Shown: piece after piece, positions 37,267 through 47,080 of the stretch | Position numbering within the stretch: position 1 is the first letter of the stretch | Layout: the number at the start of each line of letters is the position of its first letter | Source: UBA2779 sp965232165 | GTDB lineage: Bacteria > Spirochaetota > Spirochaetia > DSM-2461 | Direction of reading: 5' to 3' | Length of the DNA stretch: 64,000 bases | Assembly: GCA_965232165.1 (NCBI GenBank) | Contig: CBDDOY010000002.1 | Location: forward strand, 1,178,001-1,242,000 | The notes under the pieces: generated by a model | What the model saw: only the letters and a program-made list of their open reading frames with translations | The model's database searches: none | What the model was told of the DNA's origin: nothing | Position numbers and translations under genes: made by a program

Positions 37267-37392
37267 CGCAATGCAGCGGAAATGCCGCTGGCTGCCCCCG
37301 GCGATTGGCAATGAGCCGGTCAACAGGCTGCCAGATTGAGGCATTGGAGCGGAAAGCCCGACCCGAAGGGTTGCGCCCAAACATTGATTTCT
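37267..37392 (+). repeat. Interspersed repeat family E, copy 2
   Basis: About 126 bases matching copies at 20826-20957 and 61445-61575 (ATGCAGCGGAAATGCCGC, GCGATTGGCAATGAGC, AAAGCCCGACCCGAAGGG). Its presence inside the IS-bounded island shows that this segment comes from the same or a closely related genome. Confidence 0.85.
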
Positions 37393-37414
37393 TTAATTAC
37401 GGGGCAAGGAAACT

Positions 37415-37972
37415 CTAACTGCAGGCCGGTGGATTTGAGAGAGAAGCCAATAGGCTCTCCGCCTGTTGTAAAACATTTTCAGCGGTGAATCCTAGTTTCT
37501 CATCCAGCACCCCGGCAGGGGCCGAATAGCCGAAACTGTCGAGGCCGAAGATGGCATCTATAGGCTGTTCCAGCAGCCCGGCCAATGAGACCGGCAGACC
37601 TGCCGTAAAACCAAGTCTGGGTATGCCATCGGGGAGTATGGATTTCTGATAGCTTTCATCCTGGGAGCGGAACAGTCCCTCCGAGGGCACAGACACTGTC
37701 CGCACCTTATGCCCTTTCTTTCTGAGAAGCGCTGCACCGCCTACCATGGTGCTCACTTCCGAACCAGAGGCTACGAAGAGGATGTCCGGCCTGCCTTCAC
37801 AATCCTCTACGATGTAGGCGCCCCGTGCGGCCTGCAGGGCTTCCCGGCAGCGATTCCCCGAGGCCGCAGGAAGGTCGGCTATGTTTTGACGGCTCATTAT
37901 GAGCGCCGTGGGGGACGTCCTGTTCTCAATGGCCAGTTTCCAGGCCGCTGTTGTCTCCGCCGCATCGGCGGG
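37415..37972 (-). pseudogene. tkt: Transketolase C-terminal fragment
   Basis: The frame begins abruptly at 37972 with PADAAETTAAWKLAIENRTS and continues through TALIMSRQNIADLP, ILFVASGSEVSTMV, TVSVPSEGLFRSQDESYQ and LGFTAGLP to the end. This is the last ~185 residues of transketolase, the third domain only. The thiamine-binding domains are missing, so it is not functional. The break falls next to the yccF stop codon, so a deletion fused the two. Confidence 0.85.
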
Positions 37973-37978
37973 ACGGTC

Positions 37979-38350
37979 TCAGTTGGTATGATGAATCTCG
38001 GCGCCAAAGGGCAGTAAGGCGAGTTTAGCGATTTTGAAATGCTGCCATCCAAAGGGAATGCCTATGATAGTTATGAAATACACCAGCCCCGTCACAAGAT
38101 GGACTATCGCCAATTCCCAACCGCATAGAAGCAGCCATATAATATTTCCCAATATCCCGCCCACACCGAAGCTGCCGACAGTTATCTCCTTTCCGAAAGG
38201 CCAGAGCACGAAACCCGCCAGTTTGAACGCCTGTATTCCCAATGGAATTCCCACTATGGTGATGCACAGCAGGAGACCAGCGACAAGCCATAACAAAGAG
38301 CTTGTCAATCCTCCAAAAATAAGCCATATAATATTTCCAATAAATCGCAT
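37979..38350 (-). CDS. yccF: YccF domain membrane protein
   Basis: 123 residues from ATG 38350, chosen because GGAGG lies 5-9 bases upstream; a TTG 12 bases earlier is possible. Two copies of the YccF module: IGNIIWLIFGG ... IVGIPLGIQAFKLAG and LGNIIWLLLCG ... IIGIPFGWQHFKIAK. Four membrane helices are expected. The function of the family is unknown. It runs against the truncated transketolase fragment at its 3' end and IS-C copy 2 on the other side. Confidence 0.92.
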   Translation of the reverse strand: MRFIGNIIWLIFGGLTSSLLWLVAGLLLCITIVGIPLGIQAFKLAGFVLWPFGKEITVGSFGVGGILGNIIWLLLCGWELAIVHLVTGLVYFITIIGIPFGWQHFKIAKLALLPFGAEIHHTN

Positions 38351-38388
38351 CTGTTCCTCCAATTTTTGTATATTATCTCAATCTGCAT

Positions 38389-39734
38389 GATAGTGTCCAG
38401 TATAGTTCGCAATTTTCTTTCAAGAAGCCATCGAATTCTTCCATCAGGCAGCCTGTTCCAATTTAAGGCTTTGTTCATCTATCGCTTTTTCACTAATATA
38501 CCGTTTCCCGGAAGCCCAGTCTTCAGAGTATTCTATCAAATAGCAACAGATTAATCTGAGATATGATTCAATACTGGGAAATATTCCAACGACCCGGGAC
38601 CTCCGGCGGATTTCTCGATTCAGCCGCTCTAATTGATTGGCTGATGATGTCTTTCTACTGTCTATTTCCGAGAATTCAAAGAATTGGACAGAGTCTTCAA
38701 GTCCCTCCTCCAGGCAGTTCATCGATTTGGGAAACTGCTCCTCGAATTCGTCTATAATTCTATTGGCATATTCACGGGCTGAATGTGAATCCGGCTGATT
38801 CCATATCTGTTTAATGCGGCCTGCCAGATACTTCTTATCACGAGCCGGTACATGGGAGAGGATATTCCTCATGAAATGGATATTGCACCGCTGCCGGGAA
38901 CATCCGATGAGTTCTTTACGAATAGCTTCCTGAGGACCAGGATGAGCATCAGAGACGCATAACCAGGCTTTCCTGAATCCTCTCGCCTTTAGAGACCTGA
39001 ACAGCCCGACATAAGTAGATTCAGCTTCTTCCGGCATAGGTTCTACTGCAAGGATCTCTTTATGTCCTTGTGAATTAACACCGGAAACGACCATGACTGC
39101 CATATTCCGAACTCTCCCGGTTTCGCGTATCTTTTCATACAGTGCGTCTACCCAGATGACAGGGTATTCGGAATCGAGTGTACGGCAGCGGAATTCATCC
39201 GCCTGTTCATCAGGCCCTCTGTTAATTTCGGATACCTGACTGGCTGATATATTTTCGATCCCCGGACTCATGGCGAGCTTTTCAATCTTCCTGGTCGAAA
39301 CCCCGTTGATGAACGCTTCTTGAACTGCCTGAATCAGAGCCTGTCCGGATCTCTTCTTTTCAGTGACAAAGAAAGGAATATACCCGCCTTTTCTCAGCTT
39401 AGGGACCAGTAAATACAACGTTCCTAACCGGGTATCGAAACGGCGAGGTCTAATCCTTAAGAAATGTGTGGTCCTTCCTGTTGAATGAGAACCCTTTTTT
39501 GCACGGACTTTGTTCGCCGCTTCGATTTCCATAAGCTTCTCCGGCAGCCATTTCAATAAACTGAAAAGGGGATCCGGTTCCGTAATGAATTGGAGCAGCA
39601 TGTTTTCCAGATTCCCATTATCATTTTTCTTAGCCATCGTCTTCCTCCTTGTGGTTTTGATGGTTTGATACCATTCTGGAGAATTCGATGGCTTCTTTCA
39701 ATTATGTAAATTGCGAACTTGATTGTACGTTATC
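38389..39734 (-). mobile_element. IS-C copy 2: IS256-type element, intact (1,346 bp)
   Basis: Same ends as copy 1. Left flank ATCTGCAT (38381-38388), right flank CTGAATAC. The left flank equals the right flank of copy 1. This is the only copy with an uninterrupted transposase gene. Confidence 0.95.
38444..39637 (-). CDS. IS256-family transposase of IS-C copy 2
   Basis: 397 residues, complete. The N-terminus (MAKKNDNGNLENMLLQFI) is followed by the DNA-binding part and the mutator-type core: PVIWVDALYEKIRETGRVRN near 180, WLCVSDAHPGPQEAI near 240, and a C-terminal Glu in the helical region SANQLERLNREIRRRSRVVG. It is probably functional and could act on the ends of the two defective copies. 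Confidence 0.93.
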   Translation of the reverse strand: MAKKNDNGNLENMLLQFITEPDPLFSLLKWLPEKLMEIEAANKVRAKKGSHSTGRTTHFLRIRPRRFDTRLGTLYLLVPKLRKGGYIPFFVTEKKRSGQALIQAVQEAFINGVSTRKIEKLAMSPGIENISASQVSEINRGPDEQADEFRCRTLDSEYPVIWVDALYEKIRETGRVRNMAVMVVSGVNSQGHKEILAVEPMPEEAESTYVGLFRSLKARGFRKAWLCVSDAHPGPQEAIRKELIGCSRQRCNIHFMRNILSHVPARDKKYLAGRIKQIWNQPDSHSAREYANRIIDEFEEQFPKSMNCLEEGLEDSVQFFEFSEIDSRKTSSANQLERLNREIRRRSRVVGIFPSIESYLRLICCYLIEYSEDWASGKRYISEKAIDEQSLKLEQAA

Positions 39735-39998
39735 CTGAATACCAGTATAATGAATCAAAACTGCATTATAAGTGAGCTAGAATGCAATGATTTGAGAAAC
39801 TTCGGGGGAATTTTGATTTCTGCTATTACCCAGGTGCAAGGGTTTTGAGCCATTTTCCGCATTTACCTTGCACCTGTTTTTTCAAGAATAGATAGCAAGG
39901 TTGCTCTAAAGCATTTGCAACTGGCTTTTACCTTGAAAATCTATAGATCATGACTTTTTCAGCAAGCCCTATTTATTTTCACTATTCTCCCTAGCCCA
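39735..39998. other. No gene seen between IS-C copy 2 and the attC-like region
   Basis: 264 bases with AT-rich composition. A pair of similar motifs (CAGGTGCAAGG near 39830 and TTGCACCTG near 39884) could form a long hairpin, but no gene or element is recognised. Confidence 0.35.
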
Positions 39999-40097
39999 CT
40001 AGTGTAGTAAATGTGCTTCTTGAGCACCACCTTGTGTTTGTGGGTTTGAGCTATCGCTATTATTTGATGTCCAGCCACAAAAAATCTTTTCAAGCAA
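39999..40097 (-). CDS. Possible 32-codon ORF downstream of the attC-like site
   Basis: A GGAGG sequence lies 7-11 bases before a TTG start (40097). The frame (MLEKIFCGWTSNNSDSSNPQ and 12 more) ends at TAG 39999-40001. Its position right after an attC-like core is what a second cassette gene would look like, but the length and unknown sequence make it doubtful. Confidence 0.25.
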   Translation of the reverse strand: MLEKIFCGWTSNNSDSSNPQTQGGAQEAHLLH

Positions 40098-40118
40098 CCC
40101 CTAACACCTCCTTTTTTA

Positions 40119-40178
40119 GGCTAACGCCGCAAATCAGCCGCACGGTTTCTGGTGCCGATTGAATATGCAAGGTTAGAT
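40119..40178 (-). other. attC-like integron recombination site
   Basis: Read on the - strand, it starts ATCTAAC (fits RYYYAAC), ends GTTAGCC (6 of 7 to GTTRRRY), and between them two arms (CTTGCATATTCAATCGGCAC and GTGCGGCTGATTTGCGGC) pair imperfectly around an 8-base loop, with at least one unpaired base as in known attC sites. It begins at the base after the stop codon of the 40179-40949 gene, the normal place in a cassette. No integrase is in the window. Confidence 0.5.
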
Positions 40179-40949
40179 TTAATCAGTCTCAACTGGATAT
40201 ATGTCAATAATTACATAATCTGGACTCGAAATATTGTGTTCGGTATCGAGTAAATATATAGTGTGTTCGCGGCCATCTATTTTGAACTCAATTGGCTCAC
40301 CAATCTTGAGACGAGCATCTATTCTTTCATCAGGGTTAAAGGAAGAGCGCACCTTCAGATCACAATCATAAAATGCTGAATCTACTAACTGAACTAATAA
40401 AGATAACTTACCATCAAAAAAAACAGCAGGCGTATTTGATTCAAGTCTTAACTTTTTAAGTAGTAACTCATTTTTTATCTTTTCTGGTTTAAGATCGTTT
40501 GTCCTAAGAGTATCCATTAATTCATCTTTCTTTTCAATAATCGATTGTTTCTTATCCAATTCTGTTTTCAGATATACAACTTGTCGATTAAGATCACTGA
40601 GGTTATTTTGTAAAATTTCATAGTCTTTGTTTTTCTCAGAAATCTGGCGTTTTAGACTGTCTATTATGGAAATTTGTTGTGATTTTGATTCAAGGAGTTC
40701 CTGGTTCAGATTTTGTAATTGTTTTTTCAAATCAGCGACTAATTTCTCGGGATCTTTAAATGCCCTTTCTACTTTCACCGCAGTTGATTCTGGATGAATA
40801 ACCCATCTCAACATATTTTCAGGTTCCATCAGAAAGGCAGAGGCTATAGCAAAAGCAATTGTTATTCCTCCGATAAGACCTCGAATAAAACCTAGATTTG
40901 CACCTTTGTGATTCACTATGCTTAGCATCTCATTATCCTTTTCCTGCAT
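40179..40949 (-). CDS. Membrane-anchored coiled-coil protein
   Basis: 256 residues. One transmembrane helix near the N-terminus (GLIGGITIAFAIASAFLM, about residues 26-43) is followed by a long coiled coil (about 70-165, e.g. DLKKQLQNLNQELLESKSQQ) and a compact beta-rich C-terminal domain (about 170-256, ending YVIIDIYPVETD). I recognise no family. The stop codon abuts an attC-like site, so it may be an integron cassette gene. Base composition is more AT-rich than the neighbouring chromosome. Confidence 0.65.
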   Translation of the reverse strand: MQEKDNEMLSIVNHKGANLGFIRGLIGGITIAFAIASAFLMEPENMLRWVIHPESTAVKVERAFKDPEKLVADLKKQLQNLNQELLESKSQQISIIDSLKRQISEKNKDYEILQNNLSDLNRQVVYLKTELDKKQSIIEKKDELMDTLRTNDLKPEKIKNELLLKKLRLESNTPAVFFDGKLSLLVQLVDSAFYDCDLKVRSSFNPDERIDARLKIGEPIEFKIDGREHTIYLLDTEHNISSPDYVIIDIYPVETD

Positions 40950-41034
40950 CTAAAGCAGTTAACTAGACAGAACCATCAAGTAATACACTATACACAGTCA
41001 TTAAATAATGCAATAGTCACAGTGTGAAAACTCA

Positions 41035-42042
41035 GGGCAATCGCATCTAAAATCCACTAAGAACTTCAAGCAGATAGTCATTATCTCATCCAGCTTTTTT
41101 ACGTTTGGCGGCGATTCCAGCCTTCGTGCCTTTGTCCTTCTTCAACAGGTTCAGAGCCATGTGTCGGAGTATCCCGATATTTTCTGCAGCGTTGCCTTTG
41201 CGGATTCTGCACTCGTCTTCACGAAAAACAATATCCAGTACCCAGTGAAATGAATTTTCAATCCCCCAATGCTGACGAACAGCGCTCCCAAACAGCTTTG
41301 CGTTCATCTCCAGGCTACTGATATAATATCGAACATCGACAGATGTCTTTCCATTGATTGTCCTATGAGATTTCACCATCCCGATTATGTTCAGTCCCGC
41401 CCAGTTTTGCCTCTTATCCAACCATTCCAAATCCGAGACACACCAGCATTCCCGCATTTCCAACCGACCGTGATCCTTGTCAGAAGTTTTCTGATAATCA
41501 AAATCAATTCCATCAGAAAAGCATGATTATGCATGGCGGAAAAATTGCTCCGCATCATCTTTCAAAGTACTCTGATTTCCTTTCAGAGAAAGTATATAGT
41601 CAGCTTCTTTGTCTCGTATCGCTTTCGCTATGGATCTCTGACACCCCATCGCATCAATAGTGATTATGCAATTTTGAATCTCCAGTTCATTAAGGAGTTT
41701 GGGAATAGCCGTGATTTCATTCGATTTCTCATCGACTTTCTCCTGGCCCAGGACAATCCGGTTTTCATTCGCCCAGGCACTGACTGCGTGTATGGCCGAT
41801 TTTTCATTCGCTCTATCAAAGGAGCGTCGAACAGTTTTGCCGTCTATTGCGATAACTTCGCCGCTGATTTTTTGGGCTATTGTCTTGATCCATTCAAAAA
41901 AACACTTCTGCAGCTGGTCTGCTTCGACTGCCGCAGATGCAATAAACAAAATATCAACCAGCAGATTATGCTTTTTTGTGCGATCAATTCGTGGATCTTC
42001 AACTTCTTCAAAATGATGCCAGAATACATCTGAATCGTCCAT
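41035..42042 (-). pseudogene. ISAs1-family transposase, degenerate
   Basis: One frame from ATG 42042 to 41086 with a nonsense codon (TAA 41527-41529). The family core is visible: ISGEVIAIDGKTVRRSF near 60, NCIITIDAMGCQRSIAKAIR near 120, YILSLKGNQ, and after the stop RQHWGIENSFHWVLDIVFRED. About 45 residues expected between FIASA and the KCFFEW region are missing. CAGGGCAATCGCATC at 41036 may be the 3' element end. An 11-base G tract (42054-42064 on the + strand as C) lies just upstream of the start. Confidence 0.85.
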
Positions 42043-42098
42043 GATTTCTACCTCCCCCCCCCCCAGAATATTTAGAGAAATAGTCTCATAAATACTAA

Positions 42099-42512
42099 CC
42101 CAAGTTCACCAAAAAAAATTATAACTCTTTATAATAAAAGAACATACTATTTTTTGTCCCCGCGTTCAATGAGTCAAAGCAACACCGGCGACATATTCAT
42201 AAGGAGGCAGAAAGCCAAGGCGCTTCCTGGGACGTGTGTTTAACCTGTATTCGAGCATAGCCACATCTTCATCGGAGATCAAGGCGTAGTTGGTCTTTTT
42301 AGGCCAAACCCGGCGAGTCAGACCGACGGCATTCTCAACACTGCCCTTTTCCCAGGATCTGTAGGGATTACAGAAATAAGTATTGATCCCCAGCTTATCC
42401 CGAAGAGGATGATGACGGCGATTTTCCTGACCGTTATCAAAAGTAATAGATCGGCGCATAGAGGGGGGCAGATCAATCAGCTTCTCAACGGGGGCTGCAT
42501 TCATTTCCTTAG
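42099..42512 (-). pseudogene. IS30-family transposase C-terminal fragment with orphan IS-A-like end
   Basis: The - strand frame 42504-42166 carries the IS30 core: RRSITFDNGQENRRHHPLRD (second Asp), YFCNPYRSWEKGSVENAVGL (the Glu) and RLNTRPRKRLGFLPPYEY. The N-terminal half is missing, cut at 42512 where IS-A copy 4 begins. At the other side, CCCAAGTTCACC at 42099-42110, preceded by CTAA, equals the IS-A terminal repeat but is followed by unrelated sequence, so it is an orphan end. Confidence 0.8.
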
Positions 42513-42975
42513 CCCAAGTTCACCACTAAAAAACGTAATTCCTTATAATAAATGGAGTTACTATTTTTTATTTACACTACGGATTTGGTGAGTCGTCATC
42601 CGACGGTTCAACGCCTTTCCCGACAACCCAAGCATCGCATAAATCTTCTGATGTTCTAGTTCCTGTCGGGAGTCGAGTCTCACTTCATTATTCATCAGCA
42701 CTCCCTCTTCAGTCTTGGAAATGTACTCTATGGTTATCCTCTGGTGGGTAGAAAGAACTTCTTTTATGGTCTTCCAACTCCGTGTATCTCCCCCTTTTCG
42801 TAATTTACATTCAGTCGCATGCATCAGGTGATACGCAAGGACTGATATAAACATATGCGACTGCACTCTCTCCTCCAGTTGATGAAAGTTAGGCCGAAAG
42901 CCAAGATGAGACTTCATGTCTCTAAATGAGTTTTCAATACGGCCAAGCATTATATAGAGCTCCCAAATATTTTTG

Positions 42976-44376
42976 GAGTTATTGTCAATAGTTGTGGATG
43001 AGAAAATTTCAAATCCTTCATTTTTTTCACGCGGCCTCTTCCTTGAAGACTCCATCTTTACAAAACACACCCTCAATAACCCTGGGGATTAGCTTGTATC
43101 CACGTAGCTTTCGCCAGTTCTTTTCAGCCTCCAGGCAGAGCTTCCAAACCATACTTAATGTTGCCACCCTTGAACCACAGCCCCTGGTTCTCTTCGTTCT
43201 AAGGCGGACAGTAGCAAAGGTTGACTCAATCGGGTTGGTCGTCCTGATGTGAGTCCAGTGCATCGCCGGAAATTTGTAGAACGTGAACAGCTTCTCCCTG
43301 TCCTTTTCCAGACACTGGGTGGCCCTGGGGTATTTAGCCTGAAAGGAATCAATGAATAAGTCATAGGCTTTAAGAGCATTCTGCTCGGTATCTGCCATAT
43401 ACATTTCATGAATCATTGACTTGGCCTTGCCCTGGATATTCCTGGGCATTTTGTTTAACACATTCGCTGTCTTGTGCACCCAGCAACGCTGTTTTTTTGT
43501 TTCGGGAAAGATTTCATCCAGGGCATTCCAGAAACCCAGCGCACCATCCCCAATGGCCAGCCTGGGGGCGGTGGTGAGACCCCGGGCTTTCAGTTGGAGC
43601 AGTATCTCCCTCCAGCTTTGTGAGCTTTCCCTGTATCCGTCACTGACGGCTAGAAGTTCCTTCTTCCCATCCCTGTCAGCTCCCATGATTACAAGAATGC
43701 AGCTCCTTTGATCATCAAGCCTTACATTGAAGTAGATGCCGTCCACCCAGATGTAGGCGTATTCCTTAGCTTTCAAATCACGTTTCTCCCACTGAAGAAA
43801 CTCATCTTCCCAGAACCTTTTCAAGCGGACTATGTTCGTCGCCGACAGTCCGGCAATACCTTCACCCAGAATCGAGGCAAGAGCTGTCTGGAAAGCAGAT
43901 GTGGACACACCACTGAGGTACAGCGCCGGAACAAGGTTGTCGATACTGGGAGTTCTGCGCATATAGGTTGGCAGTATGGCACTGGTGAAGCGATCCTCTC
44001 GCTTGCTCTTTAATTTCCTGTCATCCACTCTTGGAACCTTGATTTGCATTTGACCAGCCCCTGTCACAATTTTTCGTTGGGCGTGGTAACCATTGCGTAC
44101 AGCCTTGCGCTGATTATTCTGATCACGCTCATGTTTATGGGCATTGATGTAGTCTTCCACTTCTAACTCCAGGGCATGAATAAGCATCTTTCTGGCTCCC
44201 TCTCGCAAAACCTGATCCAAAACCGATTCTGTTTCGCTTTTCAGCACTTCCGAATCATTTCCGTTTGTTGTAAACTCTTCCATAGAGCATCTCCTTTCTG
44301 TTTGGCTTTATTACCAATTATTTTACAGAAGGATTTGCTCTTTTTTTACCCCATCCACAACTTTTGATTATATCTC
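42976..44376 (-). mobile_element. IS-B copy 2 (1,401 bp, TSD ATATTTTTG)
   Basis: Intact ends, flanked by ATATTTTTG on both sides (42967-42975 and 44377-44385). A simple insertion into IS-A copy 4. Confidence 0.96.
43027..44283 (-). CDS. IS256-family transposase of IS-B copy 2
   Basis: 418 residues, complete. It differs from copy 1 by a few residues (RKAVRNG, GADRDGKK, SRVATL). The same core residues are present as at 30138-31394. Confidence 0.94.
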   Translation of the reverse strand: MEEFTTNGNDSEVLKSETESVLDQVLREGARKMLIHALELEVEDYINAHKHERDQNNQRKAVRNGYHAQRKIVTGAGQMQIKVPRVDDRKLKSKREDRFTSAILPTYMRRTPSIDNLVPALYLSGVSTSAFQTALASILGEGIAGLSATNIVRLKRFWEDEFLQWEKRDLKAKEYAYIWVDGIYFNVRLDDQRSCILVIMGADRDGKKELLAVSDGYRESSQSWREILLQLKARGLTTAPRLAIGDGALGFWNALDEIFPETKKQRCWVHKTANVLNKMPRNIQGKAKSMIHEMYMADTEQNALKAYDLFIDSFQAKYPRATQCLEKDREKLFTFYKFPAMHWTHIRTTNPIESTFATVRLRTKRTRGCGSRVATLSMVWKLCLEAEKNWRKLRGYKLIPRVIEGVFCKDGVFKEEAA

Positions 44377-45407
44377 ATATTTTTGTCATCCAAATCTTTT
44401 CGATTGGTTCTAAGGGTATAAGTTCCTTCACTGTTTCCTGTCTGAGTTTTCTTCTCCCATTTAATGTCAATCGCATTCAACTTTCCTGTCCGCTTGGCAG
44501 GCTCCCCAGGAATAACTGATATTTCATAAAGTTTTGCAGCCTTTGGATATTTTTCCTTAAGCCTGCCAATGCTCTGAAGAACCGAAGAATACAGTTTCAT
44601 GCGGTTTTTCTTGTTTAATCCGTCACGAAGATATTGAAGTCTTTCAAGGAGGACGGTTTCGGTACGCATAGCCATGGCCTCTTCTTTAAGACGTTTGTGC
44701 TCGCTCTTTACCAGAACCCAATGCTCATCCGAGATTGTTTTTCCGAATACTTCAATCTTGGCACCTGTTTTCTTGTCCTCCATGACCAGATTCATCTCTT
44801 GCGATGGCTCAAGCTCCAAAGGACTTTTCCCTCTGTGAACCACAAGGTAGGTACATTTTCGCTTTTTAAGCCATTCGATATTCTCTTTTGTGGCAATCCC
44901 GGCATCCATTACGACAGTTGCCCCGACTTTTAGGCCCGCGTTGGCTTCCAAATCTAAAATCGTGGCCTGAAAAGTCTTGGATTCGCACTGGTTCCCCGGA
45001 TGGAACTTGCTATACTTGGGAAATCCATCCGCATCGACAACCAACCCCAGGGTAGCCAATTTGCAGTCACTGCGCTTTTCTTTCGAGCGACCATAAGATG
45101 CCTTTGGGTTCTTTTTGCACTGACCCTCAAAGTAGGTGTTCGTTAAATCGTAAAGTACAATGCTTTCGTCGAGGGAGAATAAATCTTGTTCTTTACAAGC
45201 CAAATGCTTCTCCAGCTCGTCCTTACAGCGGTAGAGAACATCGGCAGCCCTGTAGTACGCATTCAGGGAGGACGAATGGGGTAAGCCGCACAGCTCAAAA
45301 AGAGCAGAATGTTTTTCCGCCCACTGCCTGGTAAATCGCTCGCTGGCTGGTTTGATCATTCTACCGACGATTAGAGCTTCAAGTAAGGGGATCGTTCCCT
45401 TAGGCAC

Positions 45408-46808
45408 GAGTTATTGTCAATAGTTGTGGATGAGAAAATTTCAAATCCTTCATTTTTTTCACGCGGCCTCTTCCTTGAAGACTCCATCTTTACAAAACAC
45501 ACCCTCAATAACCCTGGGGATTAGCTTGTATCCACGTAGCTTTCGCCAGTTCTTTTCAGCCTCCAGGCAGAGCTTCCAAACCATACTTAATGTTGCCACC
45601 CTTGAACCACAGCCCCTGGTTCTCTTCGTTCTAAGGCGGACAGTAGCAAAGGTTGACTCAATCGGGTTGGTCGTCCTGATGTGAGTCCAGTGCATCGCCG
45701 GAAATTTGTAGAACGTGAACAGCTTCTCCCTGTCCTTTTCCAGACACTGGGTGGCCCTGGGGTATTTAGCCTGAAAGGAATCAATGAATAAGTCATAGGC
45801 TTTAAGAGCATTCTGCTCGGTATCTGCCATATACATTTCATGAATCATTGACTTGGCCTTGCCCTGGATATTCCTGGGCATTTTGTTTAACACATTCGCT
45901 GTCTTGTGCACCCAGCAACGCTGTTTTTTTGTTTCGGGAAAGATTTCATCCAGGGCATTCCAGAAACCCAGCGCACCATCCCCAATGGCCAGCCTGGGGG
46001 CGGTGGTGAGACCCCGGGCTTTCAGTTGGAGCAGTATCTCCCTCCAGCTTTGTGAGCTTTCCCTGTATCCGTCACTGACGGCTAGAAGTTCCTTCTTCCC
46101 ATCCCTGTCAGCTCCCATGATTACAAGAATGCAGCTCCTTTGATCATCAAGCCTTACATTGAAGTAGATGCCGTCCACCCAGATGCAGGCGTATTCCTTA
46201 GCTTTCAAATCACGTTTCTCCCACTGAAGAAACTCATCTTCCCAGAACCTTTTCAAGCGGACTATGTTCGTCGCCGACAGTCCGGCAATACCTTCACCCA
46301 GAATCGAGGCAAGAGCTGTCTGGAAAGCAGATGTGGACACACCGCTGAGGTACAGCGCCGGAACAAGGTTGTCGATACTGGGAGTTCTGCGCATATAGGT
46401 TGGCAGTATGGCACTGGTGAAGCGATCCTCTCGCTTGCTCTTTAATTTCCTGTCATCCACTCTTGGAACCTTGATTTGCATTTGACCAGCCCCTGTCACA
46501 ATTTTTCGTTGGGCGTGGTAACCATTGCGTACAACCTTGCGCTGATTATTCTGATCACGCTCATGTTTATGGGCATTGATGTAGTCTTCCACTTCTAACT
46601 CCAGGGCATGAATAAGCATCTTTCTGGCTCCCTCTCGCAAAACCTGATCCAAAACCGATTCTGTTTCGCTTTTCAGCACTTCCGAATCATTTCCGTTTGT
46701 TGTAAACTCTTCCATAGAGCATCTCCTTTCTGTTTGGCTTTATTACCAATTATTTTACAGAAGGATTTGCTCTTTTTTTACCCCATCCACAACTTTTGAT
46801 TATATCTC
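45408..46808 (-). mobile_element. IS-B copy 3 (1,401 bp, no TSD)
   Basis: Complete element with the usual ends, but the flanks differ: CTTAGGCAC (IS-A copy 4) on the left and GCGGCTGTG (IS1380 remnant) on the right. Missing duplication together with truncation of both neighbours points to an IS-B-mediated deletion or recombination. Confidence 0.95.
45459..46715 (-). CDS. IS256-family transposase of IS-B copy 3
   Basis: 418 residues, complete. One notable change is AYIWVDG to ACIWVDG next to the first catalytic Asp; otherwise it equals copies 1 and 2 closely. Confidence 0.93.
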   Translation of the reverse strand: MEEFTTNGNDSEVLKSETESVLDQVLREGARKMLIHALELEVEDYINAHKHERDQNNQRKVVRNGYHAQRKIVTGAGQMQIKVPRVDDRKLKSKREDRFTSAILPTYMRRTPSIDNLVPALYLSGVSTSAFQTALASILGEGIAGLSATNIVRLKRFWEDEFLQWEKRDLKAKEYACIWVDGIYFNVRLDDQRSCILVIMGADRDGKKELLAVSDGYRESSQSWREILLQLKARGLTTAPRLAIGDGALGFWNALDEIFPETKKQRCWVHKTANVLNKMPRNIQGKAKSMIHEMYMADTEQNALKAYDLFIDSFQAKYPRATQCLEKDREKLFTFYKFPAMHWTHIRTTNPIESTFATVRLRTKRTRGCGSRVATLSMVWKLCLEAEKNWRKLRGYKLIPRVIEGVFCKDGVFKEEAA

Positions 46809-47080
46809 GCGGCTGTGAATCTCGAGGTGTAAAATATTTGTTTAAGCTACGTAAAAGCCGGTATGTCAAGGTTTCAATCAATCAATTACTCACTAGGGAT
46901 GACTGGTCCTGTGTGGGCCAAGGCTGGGAGGGTGCAGGAAGCCGACTTTGCCTTTCAGGCTGGAGTCGAAGTCGTCGGGTTATCGTCTTAAGGAGGCATA
47001 TTAGAACGACAAAGTCTACACCGTCATTTGCGAAGGAAGACTATCTTTTCGATATTGGTGAGAGTAAAAAAGAAGTCTAT

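Larger units (their letters stand above)
42513..45407 (-). mobile_element. IS-A copy 4, truncated and interrupted by IS-B copy 2
   Basis: It begins with CCCAAGTTCACCACTAAAAA at 42513 (left flank TTAG). The sequence runs 42513-42975, is interrupted by IS-B copy 2, and resumes at 44386 to 45407, where IS-B copy 3 cuts it. The transposase gene keeps its C-terminal two thirds (including PKGTIPLLEALIVGRM) but lacks the first ~150 residues. The 5' end and right inverted repeat of the IS are gone. Outside IS-B the sequence is nearly identical to copy 3, so truncation is recent. Confidence 0.93.
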
